A stretch of 64,000 nucleotides of DNA from Methylophilaceae bacterium. GTDB taxonomy: Bacteria > Pseudomonadota > Gammaproteobacteria > Burkholderiales > Methylophilaceae. The notes beneath the pieces are model-generated. The model made no database searches. It had not been told where the DNA came from and saw nothing but the letters and a program-made list of their open reading frames with translations. The stretch lies in the NCBI GenBank assembly GCA_905339275.1, contig CAJPFK010000001.1, forward strand, positions 682,001-746,000. The letters run 5' to 3'. Positions 42,409 to 51,840 of the stretch are shown one piece after another (position 1 is the first letter of the stretch; every line of letters starts with the position of its first letter). Made by a program: the position numbers and the translations under genes.

Positions 42409-44361
42409 TTAAGTTTGAAGCCAGTAGAAGCCCAGTCCGGGTATCTCAAGGTGGTGATCGATGACATCGACGTTGTCGCCTGTGTACAGGTCCCTTACCA
42501 GGTTGTGCTGGCAGAAGCCTTTTCTGCGCAATCCCTCGACGTCCAGTATCTGCGGATTGATATCGAAGTTGGCGATTACCAGAACCCGCGAGTAGGTATT
42601 GATATTGTCGAACCTCGAGAATACGAAGAGATGCGGGTTATCCACTTCCAGCAGTTCGCGATTATTGTGATCGGCAAAGGCGGCGATCTCCTTGCGCACG
42701 GCAATCAGTTTCCTGAGCGTGCTGAAAATCCGGTATTCCACCGTGCCGTGGATGTTCCGGCGCTCGGCTTTCTCCCAGTTCAGCCTGGGCCTGTGTACCC
42801 AGCGGCTGTCGTGTTGCTTGTGCTCATCCTCAAGATACGAGGTGTCGTTCAGTGTGCCGATAGCGTCGCCATAATAGAGCAGGGGTATCCCGCCGAAAGC
42901 CATGATCAGGCTGTGCATCAGCAGGATGGTGTTGATGCCGATCTGGATCGCTTCCTGGTTGCCTTCTTCCAGCGCCGATTCGAGCCCGGCCAAGGAGGCC
43001 AGTGAGCCGGCAATTCTGGCATCCCCGTTTTTCTTGTTGATGCCGAAGGCAACTCCCCGGGCCGGGGAGACCTTGTGGCGTCCGGTAAAATATTCCACCA
43101 GGAATCTGCGGTGCAGTTTCGGGTCGTAGCCTGCAAGGCGGATGTCGTTATCGTCGAAGCCGAGGCCGATGTCGTCGTGGCAACGGATGTAGTTGAGCCA
43201 GGTGGCGCGTTCCAGTTTATCCGGGATGCTTTTGATACCGAGGTTCAGCAAGGTGGCGTTTTTGGTAGCGACGGCATCCCACATCAAGGCCATGAAGGTG
43301 GCGTTGTAGGCAATTTCGCATTCCTTGGCATTGATGGCATCCTCGCCGAAGTACTTGATGACCTCGACCGGCGCGACGATCGCTTCTGCAATGAACAGCA
43401 CGCCCGGTGCCGTCACCTGGCAGCAATCCTTCATCAGTTGCAGGATGAGGTGCGCCTCGCGCTCGTTCTGGCAGGCGCTGCCGATTTTTTTCCAGAGGAA
43501 TGCGACGGCATCGAGGCGAATGATGTCGGCACCATGATTTGCCCAGAACAGGATGATATCGACCATTTCGATCAGGACGGCGGGATTACGGTAATTGAGA
43601 TCCCACTGGAAGTCATTGAATACCGTCATCACCCATTTACCCATGCCGTCATCCCAGGTGAAGTTGCCGGGCGATGTTTCCGGAAAAACCTCGGGCATGG
43701 ACTCTTCGTACATGTCCGGGATTTCGCGGTCATCAAAGACATGATAATAATCCTGATAGGTTTTCTCGCCATTACGCGCTTTTTTTGCCCACTCATGCTC
43801 GTTCGATGTATGGTTGACGACAACGTCCAGCGCCAGCAGCATGCCGCGTTTCTTGAGATTCCTGACAAGGTCGTCAAGGTCCTTGATCGTGCCGACATCA
43901 GGGTTGATCTTCCTGAAATCGCGGATGGCATAACCGCCGTCGCTCTTGCCCCTGGGGCAATCCAGGATCGGCATGACATGCAGCATGTTGATACCCAGGT
44001 CCTGCAGGTAGTGCAGTCTTTTCTGCAGGCCTTTCAGGTCGCCTGCAAACTCCTTGCAGTAGAGCGCATAGCCGACCCATTTCTGGTGGAGGAACCAGTT
44101 GTGGTCTTTCTCCCGGGCCAGATCCAGCTTTCTCAGTTGTTGTGATCTGGCGATGTATGAGCGCGCCAGTGTTTTGACGAGCTGGTGCATTTGCTGTTTG
44201 AAATCCGGACGCTGTCCGTATAGCTGGTGGAAAAGAGAGTGGATCGCATAAAAATTCGCGCCCAGGCGAATATAGAAATGCTGCAGGTTCTTGTCCCTGA
44301 TGTCGTGTTCCAGCTCGATGAGAATATCATTGAGCAGTGAATGGGATACCTGTTCATACAT
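42409..44361 (-). CDS. ams: Amylosucrase (GH13 family)
   Basis: 650 residues. Makes alpha-1,4-glucan and fructose from sucrose. The GH13 regions are intact: DVVVNHTSN, ADIIRLDAVAF (nucleophile Asp), LFIAEAIV (acid/base Glu) and RCHDDIG (transition-state Asp). The helical N-terminal domain (about 1-90) and the length match amylosucrases rather than alpha-amylases. ATG at 44361 has AGGAG upstream and overlaps the sps stop by 8 bases. Third gene of the fruK-sps-ams operon. Sucrose hydrolase is a close alternative. Confidence 0.88.
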   Translation of the reverse strand: MYEQVSHSLLNDILIELEHDIRDKNLQHFYIRLGANFYAIHSLFHQLYGQRPDFKQQMHQLVKTLARSYIARSQQLRKLDLAREKDHNWFLHQKWVGYALYCKEFAGDLKGLQKRLHYLQDLGINMLHVMPILDCPRGKSDGGYAIRDFRKINPDVGTIKDLDDLVRNLKKRGMLLALDVVVNHTSNEHEWAKKARNGEKTYQDYYHVFDDREIPDMYEESMPEVFPETSPGNFTWDDGMGKWVMTVFNDFQWDLNYRNPAVLIEMVDIILFWANHGADIIRLDAVAFLWKKIGSACQNEREAHLILQLMKDCCQVTAPGVLFIAEAIVAPVEVIKYFGEDAINAKECEIAYNATFMALMWDAVATKNATLLNLGIKSIPDKLERATWLNYIRCHDDIGLGFDDNDIRLAGYDPKLHRRFLVEYFTGRHKVSPARGVAFGINKKNGDARIAGSLASLAGLESALEEGNQEAIQIGINTILLMHSLIMAFGGIPLLYYGDAIGTLNDTSYLEDEHKQHDSRWVHRPRLNWEKAERRNIHGTVEYRIFSTLRKLIAVRKEIAAFADHNNRELLEVDNPHLFVFSRFDNINTYSRVLVIANFDINPQILDVEGLRRKGFCQHNLVRDLYTGDNVDVIDHHLEIPGLGFYWLQT

Positions 44362-46555
44362 AGGCAAGCTCCTGCTGCGCCGTGTTATCCATGTGCCCCA
44401 GGCTGAGGCCGTAATGTTCCAGGCCTTCGATAATGCCCGCTGCATAATGCTGCTGCGCAAAGTAAATCTGTTCCTGTTCCTTCAGTGTTGCAAGTTCGGG
44501 ACTGTGGTTGCCGACCACGACGGCCTGCGTGTCGCCGATCAGCATCTCGATATCGTTGCCGGAGTCGCCGGCGACCAGAAAGTTTTCCAGCGGCAAACCC
44601 CATTTATAGGCCAGATAACGGATGGCATGCCCCTTGGAGGCGCGTACCGGCAATACGTCCAGGAATTCATCATGCGAATATATGAGTTGTGCAGCCAGTT
44701 TCAGTTCCTGCAAGTAATCATAAAGCTTGCTGATAGACGGCATTTCGCCGGGTTTTGCCAGATAGCTTAATTTGAATTCGCGCTGATTCTCCTCGCTCTG
44801 CAGCCTTAGCCCGGGGATTTTCGCAAGGGCTTCGGCCAGGGCATCTCTGCGCCACATGTGGCGAATGTGTGCCGACCAGCCGGTATCCGGTACAAGTTTC
44901 TTGCCATAATGGATTTCAGATCCGACTGACGTAATCAGCACATCGGGGAGAGCGACCTGGTGTTTCTTCAGGATATCGACAGCGCTTTCTATCGTCCTGC
45001 CGGTAGCAACCCCGAACGCCAGCCTGCCCTTGTTGTTTTCGAGCCAGCCGGTGAGTTTTTTAAGCGCCGTGCGGTCACCAAGCAAGGTGTTATCGATATC
45101 GCTGATCAAGGCCATTTTGACCAGAGGCATATAGGATTTTTCGCCGTTGTTCAGGATGATCGCATGTTGCCGGCGCAGCCGTTTTTTGTCTCGACGCAGC
45201 AGCCGGCGCACTTCCTTCATGTATTTTTCGACATGCGCGGTCCAGCTGTAATGGCGGCATACGCCGGCCAAGCCGTTATTGGCCCATTGGCGCCAGCGCT
45301 TTCTATCTTCCAGCATATGCAGGAGCGCCCTGGCAATTTCCCCGCTTTCCAGCGTGTTCGCCAGCAGGCCATTGCGGCAGTTGCCCAATATATCCCTTGG
45401 TCCGCCATCATCCGGTGCAATGAAAGGCAGGCCGCTGGCAGCCGCTTCAATCAAAGTCAGGCCGAAGGGCTCGGTGAATGCCGGGTTGACGAACACCCCG
45501 CGACGCCTGGCGGCCAGGCGGTAAAGTTCGGGAATATCGTCCTGCGGGACATGTTTGGGGATGGCAACCTTACCCCAGAGGTCATAGCGGTCAATATCAA
45601 AGAGGAGGTCGCTCATGACTTTCTGTTGCGATTCCTCAAGTTCGCGGATGTCCTCCCGCGTTCCTGCCACGATCAGCAGGTTGGCGGCTTCCTGTAGTTC
45701 ACTGTTTTTTCCGTATGCCTCGATCAGTCCCTTGATGTTTTTTCTGGCTTCCGGGCGGCAGATGGAAATGATCAGCGGTTTTTCAGGCTCGGAAAGGTGC
45801 CGGTCGATCAGATTCCGTGCGCTGGATTCAATTTTCCTGCGGAGCGGCGGCGAAAATCTGGAAGTATCGGTGCCCGGGGGAATCGCGATAAAACGCGAGT
45901 GGCTGAAGTTGGCATACATGCCGTATTGCAGTTCGATCTCCTGCCGCGTGCTGGTGACAATCAGCGAGGCGTGCTTGATGACTTCTTCTTCAGCCGCAAT
46001 CCGGCGCTCGAAATTGAACTGCTTTTCCAGTGCCTGCGGTTTGCGGCCGCTGGCCAGCATTCTTTCACGTTTGGGCCGGCCCAGGGAGTGCCCGGTATGC
46101 GCCTGCGGGATGCCGAGTAGCAGGGAGAGTTGCTGTCCGACATAACCGGCATCTGCATAGTGGGTGTGGATCAGGTCGGGCAGCCGGCCCTGCTGGCGCA
46201 GGAAATGCAGGCACTTGTCCACGGCCTGGTCAAGATGCGGCCATAGGAGTTCTTTGCGCAGGTAGCGCCTGGGCCCACACGGCAGGCGTATGATCCTTGC
46301 GCCGTCGCCGAGGTCTTCCTCAGGCCGGGCATAATCCTGATCTACGCTGGGGTCTTCAATCAGGCGTGTGAGCAGATCGACTTTTTCGACTTCATGATGC
46401 TTGGCAAGCGACCGCGCGAGCTCCACTACGTAGGTGGTCTGGCCGCCTGTGTCCGCATCCCGCCCAAGCTCCATGTCATGGCCGCGAATCAGGCCGTGCA
46501 TACTGATCATCAGGATATAGATGGGGTTCTCGGATTTTGCATGTGCAGGATTCAT
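44354..46555 (-). CDS. sps: Sucrose-phosphate synthase fused to sucrose-phosphatase domain
   Basis: 733 residues. The N-terminal GT4 glycosyltransferase (about 15-460: SMHGLIRGHDMELGRDADTGGQTTYV, TGHSLGRPKRERM, SICRPEARKNI, FVNPAFTEPFGLTLIEAAASG) joins UDP-glucose to fructose-6-phosphate. The C-terminal HAD domain (LISDIDNTLLGD, VAGDSGNDIEML) should remove the phosphate. Both active sites look complete. It overlaps fruK by 4 bases (ATGA) and ams by 8. Similar operons occur in methylotrophs, where sucrose serves as an osmolyte. Confidence 0.93.
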   Translation of the reverse strand: MNPAHAKSENPIYILMISMHGLIRGHDMELGRDADTGGQTTYVVELARSLAKHHEVEKVDLLTRLIEDPSVDQDYARPEEDLGDGARIIRLPCGPRRYLRKELLWPHLDQAVDKCLHFLRQQGRLPDLIHTHYADAGYVGQQLSLLLGIPQAHTGHSLGRPKRERMLASGRKPQALEKQFNFERRIAAEEEVIKHASLIVTSTRQEIELQYGMYANFSHSRFIAIPPGTDTSRFSPPLRRKIESSARNLIDRHLSEPEKPLIISICRPEARKNIKGLIEAYGKNSELQEAANLLIVAGTREDIRELEESQQKVMSDLLFDIDRYDLWGKVAIPKHVPQDDIPELYRLAARRRGVFVNPAFTEPFGLTLIEAAASGLPFIAPDDGGPRDILGNCRNGLLANTLESGEIARALLHMLEDRKRWRQWANNGLAGVCRHYSWTAHVEKYMKEVRRLLRRDKKRLRRQHAIILNNGEKSYMPLVKMALISDIDNTLLGDRTALKKLTGWLENNKGRLAFGVATGRTIESAVDILKKHQVALPDVLITSVGSEIHYGKKLVPDTGWSAHIRHMWRRDALAEALAKIPGLRLQSEENQREFKLSYLAKPGEMPSISKLYDYLQELKLAAQLIYSHDEFLDVLPVRASKGHAIRYLAYKWGLPLENFLVAGDSGNDIEMLIGDTQAVVVGNHSPELATLKEQEQIYFAQQHYAAGIIEGLEHYGLSLGHMDNTAQQELAYV

Positions 46556-47487
46556 AGTTTCCACGCCTTTTTGAAAGGGATGTAGAAATCATGGCTTTGG
46601 GGTGCGCCACCCCTGATTTCGCACAATGCCGATGCGAAGTGATTGGCACGCTGCAGTGTGAGCGATGTTTCCCACCGATTCAACAGGCCGACGATGAAGA
46701 CGGCTGCAAATGCATCTCCGGCGCCCACGGTGTCGATTATCGGCTGCCGGAGGCTGGCCGGGCCGGTATCGAATAACGCATCGTCCCGGTTCACCAGCCA
46801 TGCGCCTTTTTCACCGCAGGTAACCAGCAGCTGGTCCAGTGCAAACTGCTTTAACAATCCGGATGCTTTTTCCTCCGGGGTTTGCCCATCGATTTTGAAA
46901 TACTTCGAGACGATGCCCAGCTCATCTTCATTCATCTTGACGATATCCGCCCGCAGCAGGGAACGCCTGACCGTATGCTTGTTGTACCAGGGGCTTCTCA
47001 GGTTGATATCGAGGAACCGGGGGCATTTGCCGTCGCTGAGGAATTTGTCGAGCGCGAGGCGTGACGTCATGTTTCTTTGTGCCAGCGTGCCGAAATAGAC
47101 CAGTTCGGGTTTCAATGCCAGGGTCATCATGTGGGTGACGCCTGCATGGATATGGTCGTAGGCCTGGTCAGGCAGTATTTCGAAGCGATGACTGCCATTT
47201 TCCAGATGGACTTGCACCTGCCCGGTGGGATAGACGGGATCGCACTGAACGCACGAATTATCCATCCCGAGGCGTTCCATCTCTCTCAGCAGATCATCGC
47301 GCAGGGCATCGTTGCCGGTCCTCGTGATCATCACCGGATAGAGGCCAAACGCCTGCAGGTGCCGGGCTACGTTAAAGGGCGCGCCGCCCAGTACGCTCTG
47401 GTCCGGAAATATGTCGGCGAGAACTTCACCGAACAGGGCAACGACTTTTCTTCCATGCCTTGGGGGCTGGATGTCATCCAGTGTCAA
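46552..47487 (-). CDS. fruK: PfkB-family fructokinase
   Basis: 311 residues. The sugar-binding N-terminus (FGEVLADIFPDQSVLGGAPFNVARHL) and the anion-hole motif DTVGAGDAFAAVF are typical of fructokinases. It phosphorylates fructose released by the sucrose enzymes. First gene of the sucrose operon, 55 bp downstream of the marR gene on the same strand. Confidence 0.93.
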   Translation of the reverse strand: MTLDDIQPPRHGRKVVALFGEVLADIFPDQSVLGGAPFNVARHLQAFGLYPVMITRTGNDALRDDLLREMERLGMDNSCVQCDPVYPTGQVQVHLENGSHRFEILPDQAYDHIHAGVTHMMTLALKPELVYFGTLAQRNMTSRLALDKFLSDGKCPRFLDINLRSPWYNKHTVRRSLLRADIVKMNEDELGIVSKYFKIDGQTPEEKASGLLKQFALDQLLVTCGEKGAWLVNRDDALFDTGPASLRQPIIDTVGAGDAFAAVFIVGLLNRWETSLTLQRANHFASALCEIRGGAPQSHDFYIPFKKAWKL

Positions 47488-47542
47488 TGTTTCTCCTTTT
47501 CGTTAGGCAGAACATGCAACCCCGGTCATGGCCGGAGCCTAT

Positions 47543-48088
47543 TCAACCGGCGTGCTCTGGGGGCGAAAGCTGGATATCTGTCAGCGGCATCAATGCATCC
47601 GCCTCGTCTTTCAGCCTGATTTTCCCGATCAGGCACTCCAGGCTTTGCTGCAGCGACAAGAGGTCCTGAATCGAAAGATGGTCAAGCGCATCCCTCAAAA
47701 CACCCCTGGGCGAACCGGGCGCCTTCAGAATGACTTCCATCCCGGCTTGCGTCAGGTAAAGCCTGACGACACGTTGATCCTGGTCTTCACGTTTTTTGCT
47801 GATCAGGGATTTTTTTACAAGCTTCTCGATCAGGTTGCTCGCGGTGGATTGATGTATCGAGAGTTTGCCGGCAAGTTCCGTCACCCTGAGGCCGGGCGAT
47901 TTGTGCAGCTCCCATAACACCCATAATTGTGAGCTGCTGACGCCGCAGAGCGCCTCTATCTGGCTAAGATGCTTCCTGACCGAGTTGAAAATGATCCTGA
48001 AGTTTTTCAGGGTGGATGAAGCCAGTTCATCATGGTGCGCTTCATCATGCGTCAACATCCGCCTGGTTCCGCCAACGTTCATACTCAT
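47543..48088 (-). CDS. MarR-family regulator, probably of the sucrose operon
   Basis: 181 residues. The winged HTH reads LRVTELAGKLSIHQSTASNLIEKLVKKSLISKKREDQDQRVVRLYLT, standard for MarR. An N-terminal extension and a hydrophilic C-terminal tail make it somewhat longer than average (about 145). It precedes fruK in the same direction, and the palindrome at 48139-48175 lies 50 bp upstream of its start, so autoregulation and control of fruK-sps-ams are likely. The signal is unknown; osmolarity is a guess from operon content. Confidence 0.85.
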   Translation of the reverse strand: MSMNVGGTRRMLTHDEAHHDELASSTLKNFRIIFNSVRKHLSQIEALCGVSSSQLWVLWELHKSPGLRVTELAGKLSIHQSTASNLIEKLVKKSLISKKREDQDQRVVRLYLTQAGMEVILKAPGSPRGVLRDALDHLSIQDLLSLQQSLECLIGKIRLKDEADALMPLTDIQLSPPEHAG

Positions 48089-48138
48089 TCTGCCTAACGA
48101 CGCTATTGAATTTGCATGAATGGGATTATTGCATCTAT

Positions 48139-48175
48139 ATTACATTTACACAAATATAGTTTGTGTAAATGTAAT
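48139..48175. promoter_or_regulatory. 37-bp palindrome, probable MarR operator
   Basis: ATTACATTTACACAAA and its exact complement TTTGTGTAAATGTAAT flank TATAG. Two arms of 16 bases with full symmetry and no following T-run point to a protein-binding site, not a terminator. It lies between the helicase stop and the marR start. Confidence 0.7.
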
Positions 48176-48207
48176 TGGCATGAAGACATGCCGACTAAAT
48201 CAGATAG

Positions 48208-49755
48208 TCATTTCAGGTAGAGCAGTTCCTTTGAGGTGTTGCCATAGCCGGCCTGGGTCAGCAGGGCGCGTTCGATATAGCGGCTGACTTTGCTCCTTTG
48301 TTCCGGCAGGGCCTCTGCATCATGGAAGATATGCGGGAATTTACCGGCCAGCCAGGCATAGAGGCTGATGTCCTGGCTGAGGTTTTCTGCCTCTTCCAGA
48401 TGCTTGGGACTGGTGGAGCCGAGCCAGTCATAATCCGAGGGTAATCGCCTCTTCCTGCCCAGCCTGAAACTTTGCAGGCAACTGAGGAAATAGTCCTTTT
48501 CGCGATCCTTGTCCAGGGAAACCGGTGCGCAGGAAAAAATGAATTTATGCTGCAATGAGAGATCGGGCGCATGCAGATCGATCAGTTGCCCAAGCGCGAT
48601 GTGTGCTGTCATGTCAGCGGTCTGGAATAGTGAGCTCCTGACCGCGACGCGCTCAGCGAAAAAAGCCAGTAACTCCCCGAGCTTGCCGGTGTGCAGCATG
48701 CCGGAAAGCACGTCGATATGACCGAAAAACGGCGAAATGGGGAGTTTCTCTAGGTCAGAAATATCCGAAGCGTAGAGCGCGTGTTCAAGGTGCAGCAGGT
48801 CATCCTGTTCAAACGCATTGACGTAGCCGGTGGGATAAATGCCGTAACGGCCTGCGCGTCCCGCGATCTGCCGCGCTTCCGTCGTATTCAGGCGGCGCGT
48901 GGCAATGCCGTCGAACTTTTCCGTCGTGGAAAAAATGACGCGGCGGATCGGCAGGTTCAGGCCCATGCCGATGGCATCGGTGGCGACCAGAATATCGGCC
49001 TCACCTGAATTGAATCGTTTCGCCTCGGTCCGGCGTACTTCAGGCGAGAGGGCGCCATAGATGGTCGCCACGCCGAAGCCCCACTGACGGATACGCGCGC
49101 TCAGCGTCAGCACGTCCTTGCGCGAGAAAGCGATGACGGCATCGCCTTTCTGCAGTTTGCCTTTCAGGCGCCAGCGATTGTAGCGGTCGCCGCACAGCGC
49201 CAGTTCCTCCAGTATCAACGGCGTTTTTCGTTCCAGGTGGGTAATGGTATAGCGCTCATCGAGCGCATCAAGCAAGCGGGTGCAGGCCTCGGTGACCGCG
49301 TTCGAGCCGCACAGGTAAACTTCTTTTGCCGGTGCACCGACAATCGCGGCAGTCCAGGCATGGCCGCGATGTTCGTCCTGCAACATCTGGATTTCATCGA
49401 TGACGGCTACATCGACCTCATGGTTCGGGTTAAGCATCTCGACGGTAGATGCGGTATGCCGGGCTCCCGGAATCAGCACGCGCTCCTCGCCGGTAACCAG
49501 GTTGCAAGGGATGCCGGCTTCTATCAGCCTGTCCCTGATTTCCATTGCCAGCAGCCTGAGCGGTGCGAGATAGACGCCGGAAGGCGCATTCTGCAATGCC
49601 ATCAGGGCATCATGGGTCTTGCCGGAATTGGTCGGCCCGACCTTGAAATAAATCCGGCGCCGGAGACTGCGCGCCAGCGCATAGGTCGCAGGAAAGTGCT
49701 CCAGCGCCAGTGCATCGGCAGCCCGTTGAGACAGGGTTTTCATATTGGAAACCAT
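48208..49755 (-). CDS. SUV3-like superfamily 2 RNA helicase
   Basis: 515 residues. Motifs I to VI are visible: GPTNSGKT, APLRLLAMEI, DEIQM (the DEAD-box position), then VATDAIGMGLNLPIRRVIF and QIAGRAGRYG. GPTNSGKT with DEIQM is the signature of SUV3, the mitochondrial degradosome helicase, found in some Proteobacteria. It likely unwinds RNA for turnover. ATG at 49755 has GGAG upstream. It stands alone, 120 bp from marR. Confidence 0.9.
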   Translation of the reverse strand: MVSNMKTLSQRAADALALEHFPATYALARSLRRRIYFKVGPTNSGKTHDALMALQNAPSGVYLAPLRLLAMEIRDRLIEAGIPCNLVTGEERVLIPGARHTASTVEMLNPNHEVDVAVIDEIQMLQDEHRGHAWTAAIVGAPAKEVYLCGSNAVTEACTRLLDALDERYTITHLERKTPLILEELALCGDRYNRWRLKGKLQKGDAVIAFSRKDVLTLSARIRQWGFGVATIYGALSPEVRRTEAKRFNSGEADILVATDAIGMGLNLPIRRVIFSTTEKFDGIATRRLNTTEARQIAGRAGRYGIYPTGYVNAFEQDDLLHLEHALYASDISDLEKLPISPFFGHIDVLSGMLHTGKLGELLAFFAERVAVRSSLFQTADMTAHIALGQLIDLHAPDLSLQHKFIFSCAPVSLDKDREKDYFLSCLQSFRLGRKRRLPSDYDWLGSTSPKHLEEAENLSQDISLYAWLAGKFPHIFHDAEALPEQRSKVSRYIERALLTQAGYGNTSKELLYLK

Positions 49756-50136
49756 GGCGCTCCGGCGTATGGCAAAGCCTCAGTCATCAAACAAACAGTC
49801 AGGCAGAAAGGCGTCATGAGGCGGATAAGGGTGGAATCGTCAGCAGGTGGATGGAGGAAATCAACAAGGAATGGGTCAATATCGGTAAAAATCTGCTATA
49901 TGTATACATGGTGCATGTTTCGCGCTATCCGGCACATAAACCGCGTTTTCGTCCCTGTGGCGGTGTTGCAGAACCAGGTTGCATCCCGCTTCAGGCCCAG
50001 GTTTTATTAAACTGCCTGCATAGTGTAGAACACTGTGCCGGAGTGTAGCGGTATTTGCATGTTTCTGTTTCGGCTTGATGACTTGTCTACCCTTTATCAG
50101 ATAAGCTAAACATAATAACCATCCCCAGAGGACACT
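49756..50136. other. Intergenic region without a recognised gene
   Basis: 381 bp between the divergent helicase and SDR genes. Reading frames here are short and have no ribosome sites or family resemblance. AGAGGA lies just before the SDR start. TTGATG (50078-50083) and CAGATA (50101-50106), 17 bp apart, are a weak promoter candidate. Confidence 0.4.
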
Positions 50137-50832
50137 ATGACACAACCCACACTTTTGATTACCGGCGCCAATCGCGGCATCGGTCTGGAATTCGTCAGGC
50201 AATATGCTGAAGCAGGCTGGCAGGTGATCGCCTGCTGCCGCTGGCCGGACGATGCCAAGGCGCTGCATGCAATTGCGGATGGTACTGATGACCAGGTCGA
50301 AATCCATCCGCTGGACGTGAGCGATTTTGCGGAAATCGACGCGTTGGCGCTATTGCTTCAGGGCAGGCAGATCGATCTTCTGATCAATAATGCCGGGGTT
50401 TATCCGCATGGCGATTTCGGCGGGACCGATTATGAAGCCTGGGCGGAAGCCTTCCATATCAATACCATGGCGCCCATGAAAATGGCCGAGGCATTTGCCG
50501 GGCATGTGGCTTCCAGCGGGTTGAAGAAAATCGTCACGTTAAGCAGCAAGATGGGCCGCCTCGACGACAATACCAGCGGCGGCAGTTATATCTACCGCAG
50601 CACGAAGACGGCTGTGAACATGGTGATGAAAAGCCTGGCGATCGATCTCAAGCCGATGGGGATTGCTGTTGCTGCCTTGCATCCGGGCTGGGTGCAGACG
50701 GAGATGGGCGGACCGAATGCCTTGATCGATACGCAACAAAGCGTGGCGGGCCTGCGTCAGGTCATCGAGCAATTGACGCTGGAAAACAGCGGCAGGTTTG
50801 TCGCTTACGATGGCAAGGTCATTCCCTGGTAA
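50137..50832 (+). CDS. Short-chain dehydrogenase/reductase
   Basis: 231 residues. The Rossmann motif TGANRGIG, NNAG at about 85-88, catalytic Ser in VTLSSKMG and YRSTK (Tyr/Lys) are all present, followed by the PGWVQTEMGG segment. It belongs to the classical SDR group related to C-factor and other small carbonyl reductases; the substrate is unknown. It is monocistronic by position, with its 3' end facing the DUF6279 gene. Confidence 0.9.
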   Translation: MTQPTLLITGANRGIGLEFVRQYAEAGWQVIACCRWPDDAKALHAIADGTDDQVEIHPLDVSDFAEIDALALLLQGRQIDLLINNAGVYPHGDFGGTDYEAWAEAFHINTMAPMKMAEAFAGHVASSGLKKIVTLSSKMGRLDDNTSGGSYIYRSTKTAVNMVMKSLAIDLKPMGIAVAALHPGWVQTEMGGPNALIDTQQSVAGLRQVIEQLTLENSGRFVAYDGKVIPW

Positions 50833-50847
50833 GCGCCGGACAGCCTG

Positions 50848-51735
50848 TTATTCGGTAATCTGGGCTGAGGATTTCAGGGCGCGCAGATCTGCCAGGTAGT
50901 TACCCAGCTTTTCTGCGGCCTTTTGCCGCTGCTCCGTGCTGGTGGCGTTATGCAATCTTGCAAAGCTTTCGCAGGCGTCATGTGTCATTTTGTCCAGATA
51001 GATTTTGTAAGCTGTATCTTCGCCGCCATGGAATTGATCGAAGTAAGCCGCGATCTCGAGCTTTATGTCGGCATCTGCGAGGTTTTGCCGGACAATCCTG
51101 TTCAGCCTGAGTAACGCATCCTCCTGCAATTGCAGCCTGTGCGCATAGCTGGTTTCCGGGTTGAAGGCCGAATGCTGGATATTGTCCCTGATGATCTCGC
51201 GCTGTTGCGGACTGAGCCGTCCATAGAACTTCTCGGCGCGTTTGATCGTCTGTTTCACGCGCCTTTCATTGCGCTCTGCCTGTGCCCCGTCCAGCCATTC
51301 CTCGCGCCATTTCCGGTTGTTCTTCTCAAAGTGTTTTTTGATGTGGTCGATCTGTTCCGGTTCCAGGGTCGGCGCCAGCCTTTCGATGATGGGTTCGAAC
51401 TGCATGCTCATTACCCGGTATCTATGGCGAATGTCTTCAATAACATTACAGGCTTGTTCGCTTTTGATATCGCTCCCGGCCATGCTCTGCATGAGTTCGA
51501 GCAACTGGATGTAGACCGGGATTTCCTGGAAACGGTGCCAGGTATGCAGTGTATGCAGTTCTTCCCTGATCGCCGGTTTCTGCGCTGCCGTGAAATGCAC
51601 GTAACTATTCAGCCACCAGTACATGATTTCCTGGGCATTGTTATAGCTGAGCCTGACTGCACTGCAGGCCGATAAAGCCAGCAGCAGTAGCGCTACGCCC
51701 AACCACCGGCTTGCAGTTTTCAACGGGTATCGCAT
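50848..51735 (-). CDS. DUF6279-like outer-membrane lipoprotein
   Basis: 295 residues from the chosen start. The signal is MRYPLKTASRWLGVALLLLA followed by the lipobox LSAC (Cys24), then RLSYNNAQEIMYWWLNSYV and a long helical domain rich in charged residues (EPEQIDHIKKHFEKNNRKWREEW). The YNN...WWL segment and helical layout fit my memory of DUF6279 lipoproteins, whose function is unknown. ATG at 51735 is preferred over 51747 and 51789 because it gives a normal lipoprotein signal and has GAGAG upstream. Confidence 0.75.
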   Translation of the reverse strand: MRYPLKTASRWLGVALLLLALSACSAVRLSYNNAQEIMYWWLNSYVHFTAAQKPAIREELHTLHTWHRFQEIPVYIQLLELMQSMAGSDIKSEQACNVIEDIRHRYRVMSMQFEPIIERLAPTLEPEQIDHIKKHFEKNNRKWREEWLDGAQAERNERRVKQTIKRAEKFYGRLSPQQREIIRDNIQHSAFNPETSYAHRLQLQEDALLRLNRIVRQNLADADIKLEIAAYFDQFHGGEDTAYKIYLDKMTHDACESFARLHNATSTEQRQKAAEKLGNYLADLRALKSSAQITE

Positions 51736-51840
51736 GGACACTCTCATCGCATATGTTGCATGTGTTTCATGAGGTTGCTTGCGCTTCATGACATCGCCCG
51801 CGCTTGTTGAATAGAAAGCGGTGCAGCCCCAAAAATTCAA

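Noticed and set aside
43075..44145. 356-codon plus-strand frame opposite amylosucrase
   Set aside because: Antisense to a gene with intact GH13 motifs; no start signal or domain of its own.
48139..48175. Palindrome read as a terminator of the SUV3-like gene
   Set aside because: The stem is AT-rich and no T-run follows in the direction of transcription. Its place before marR fits an operator better.
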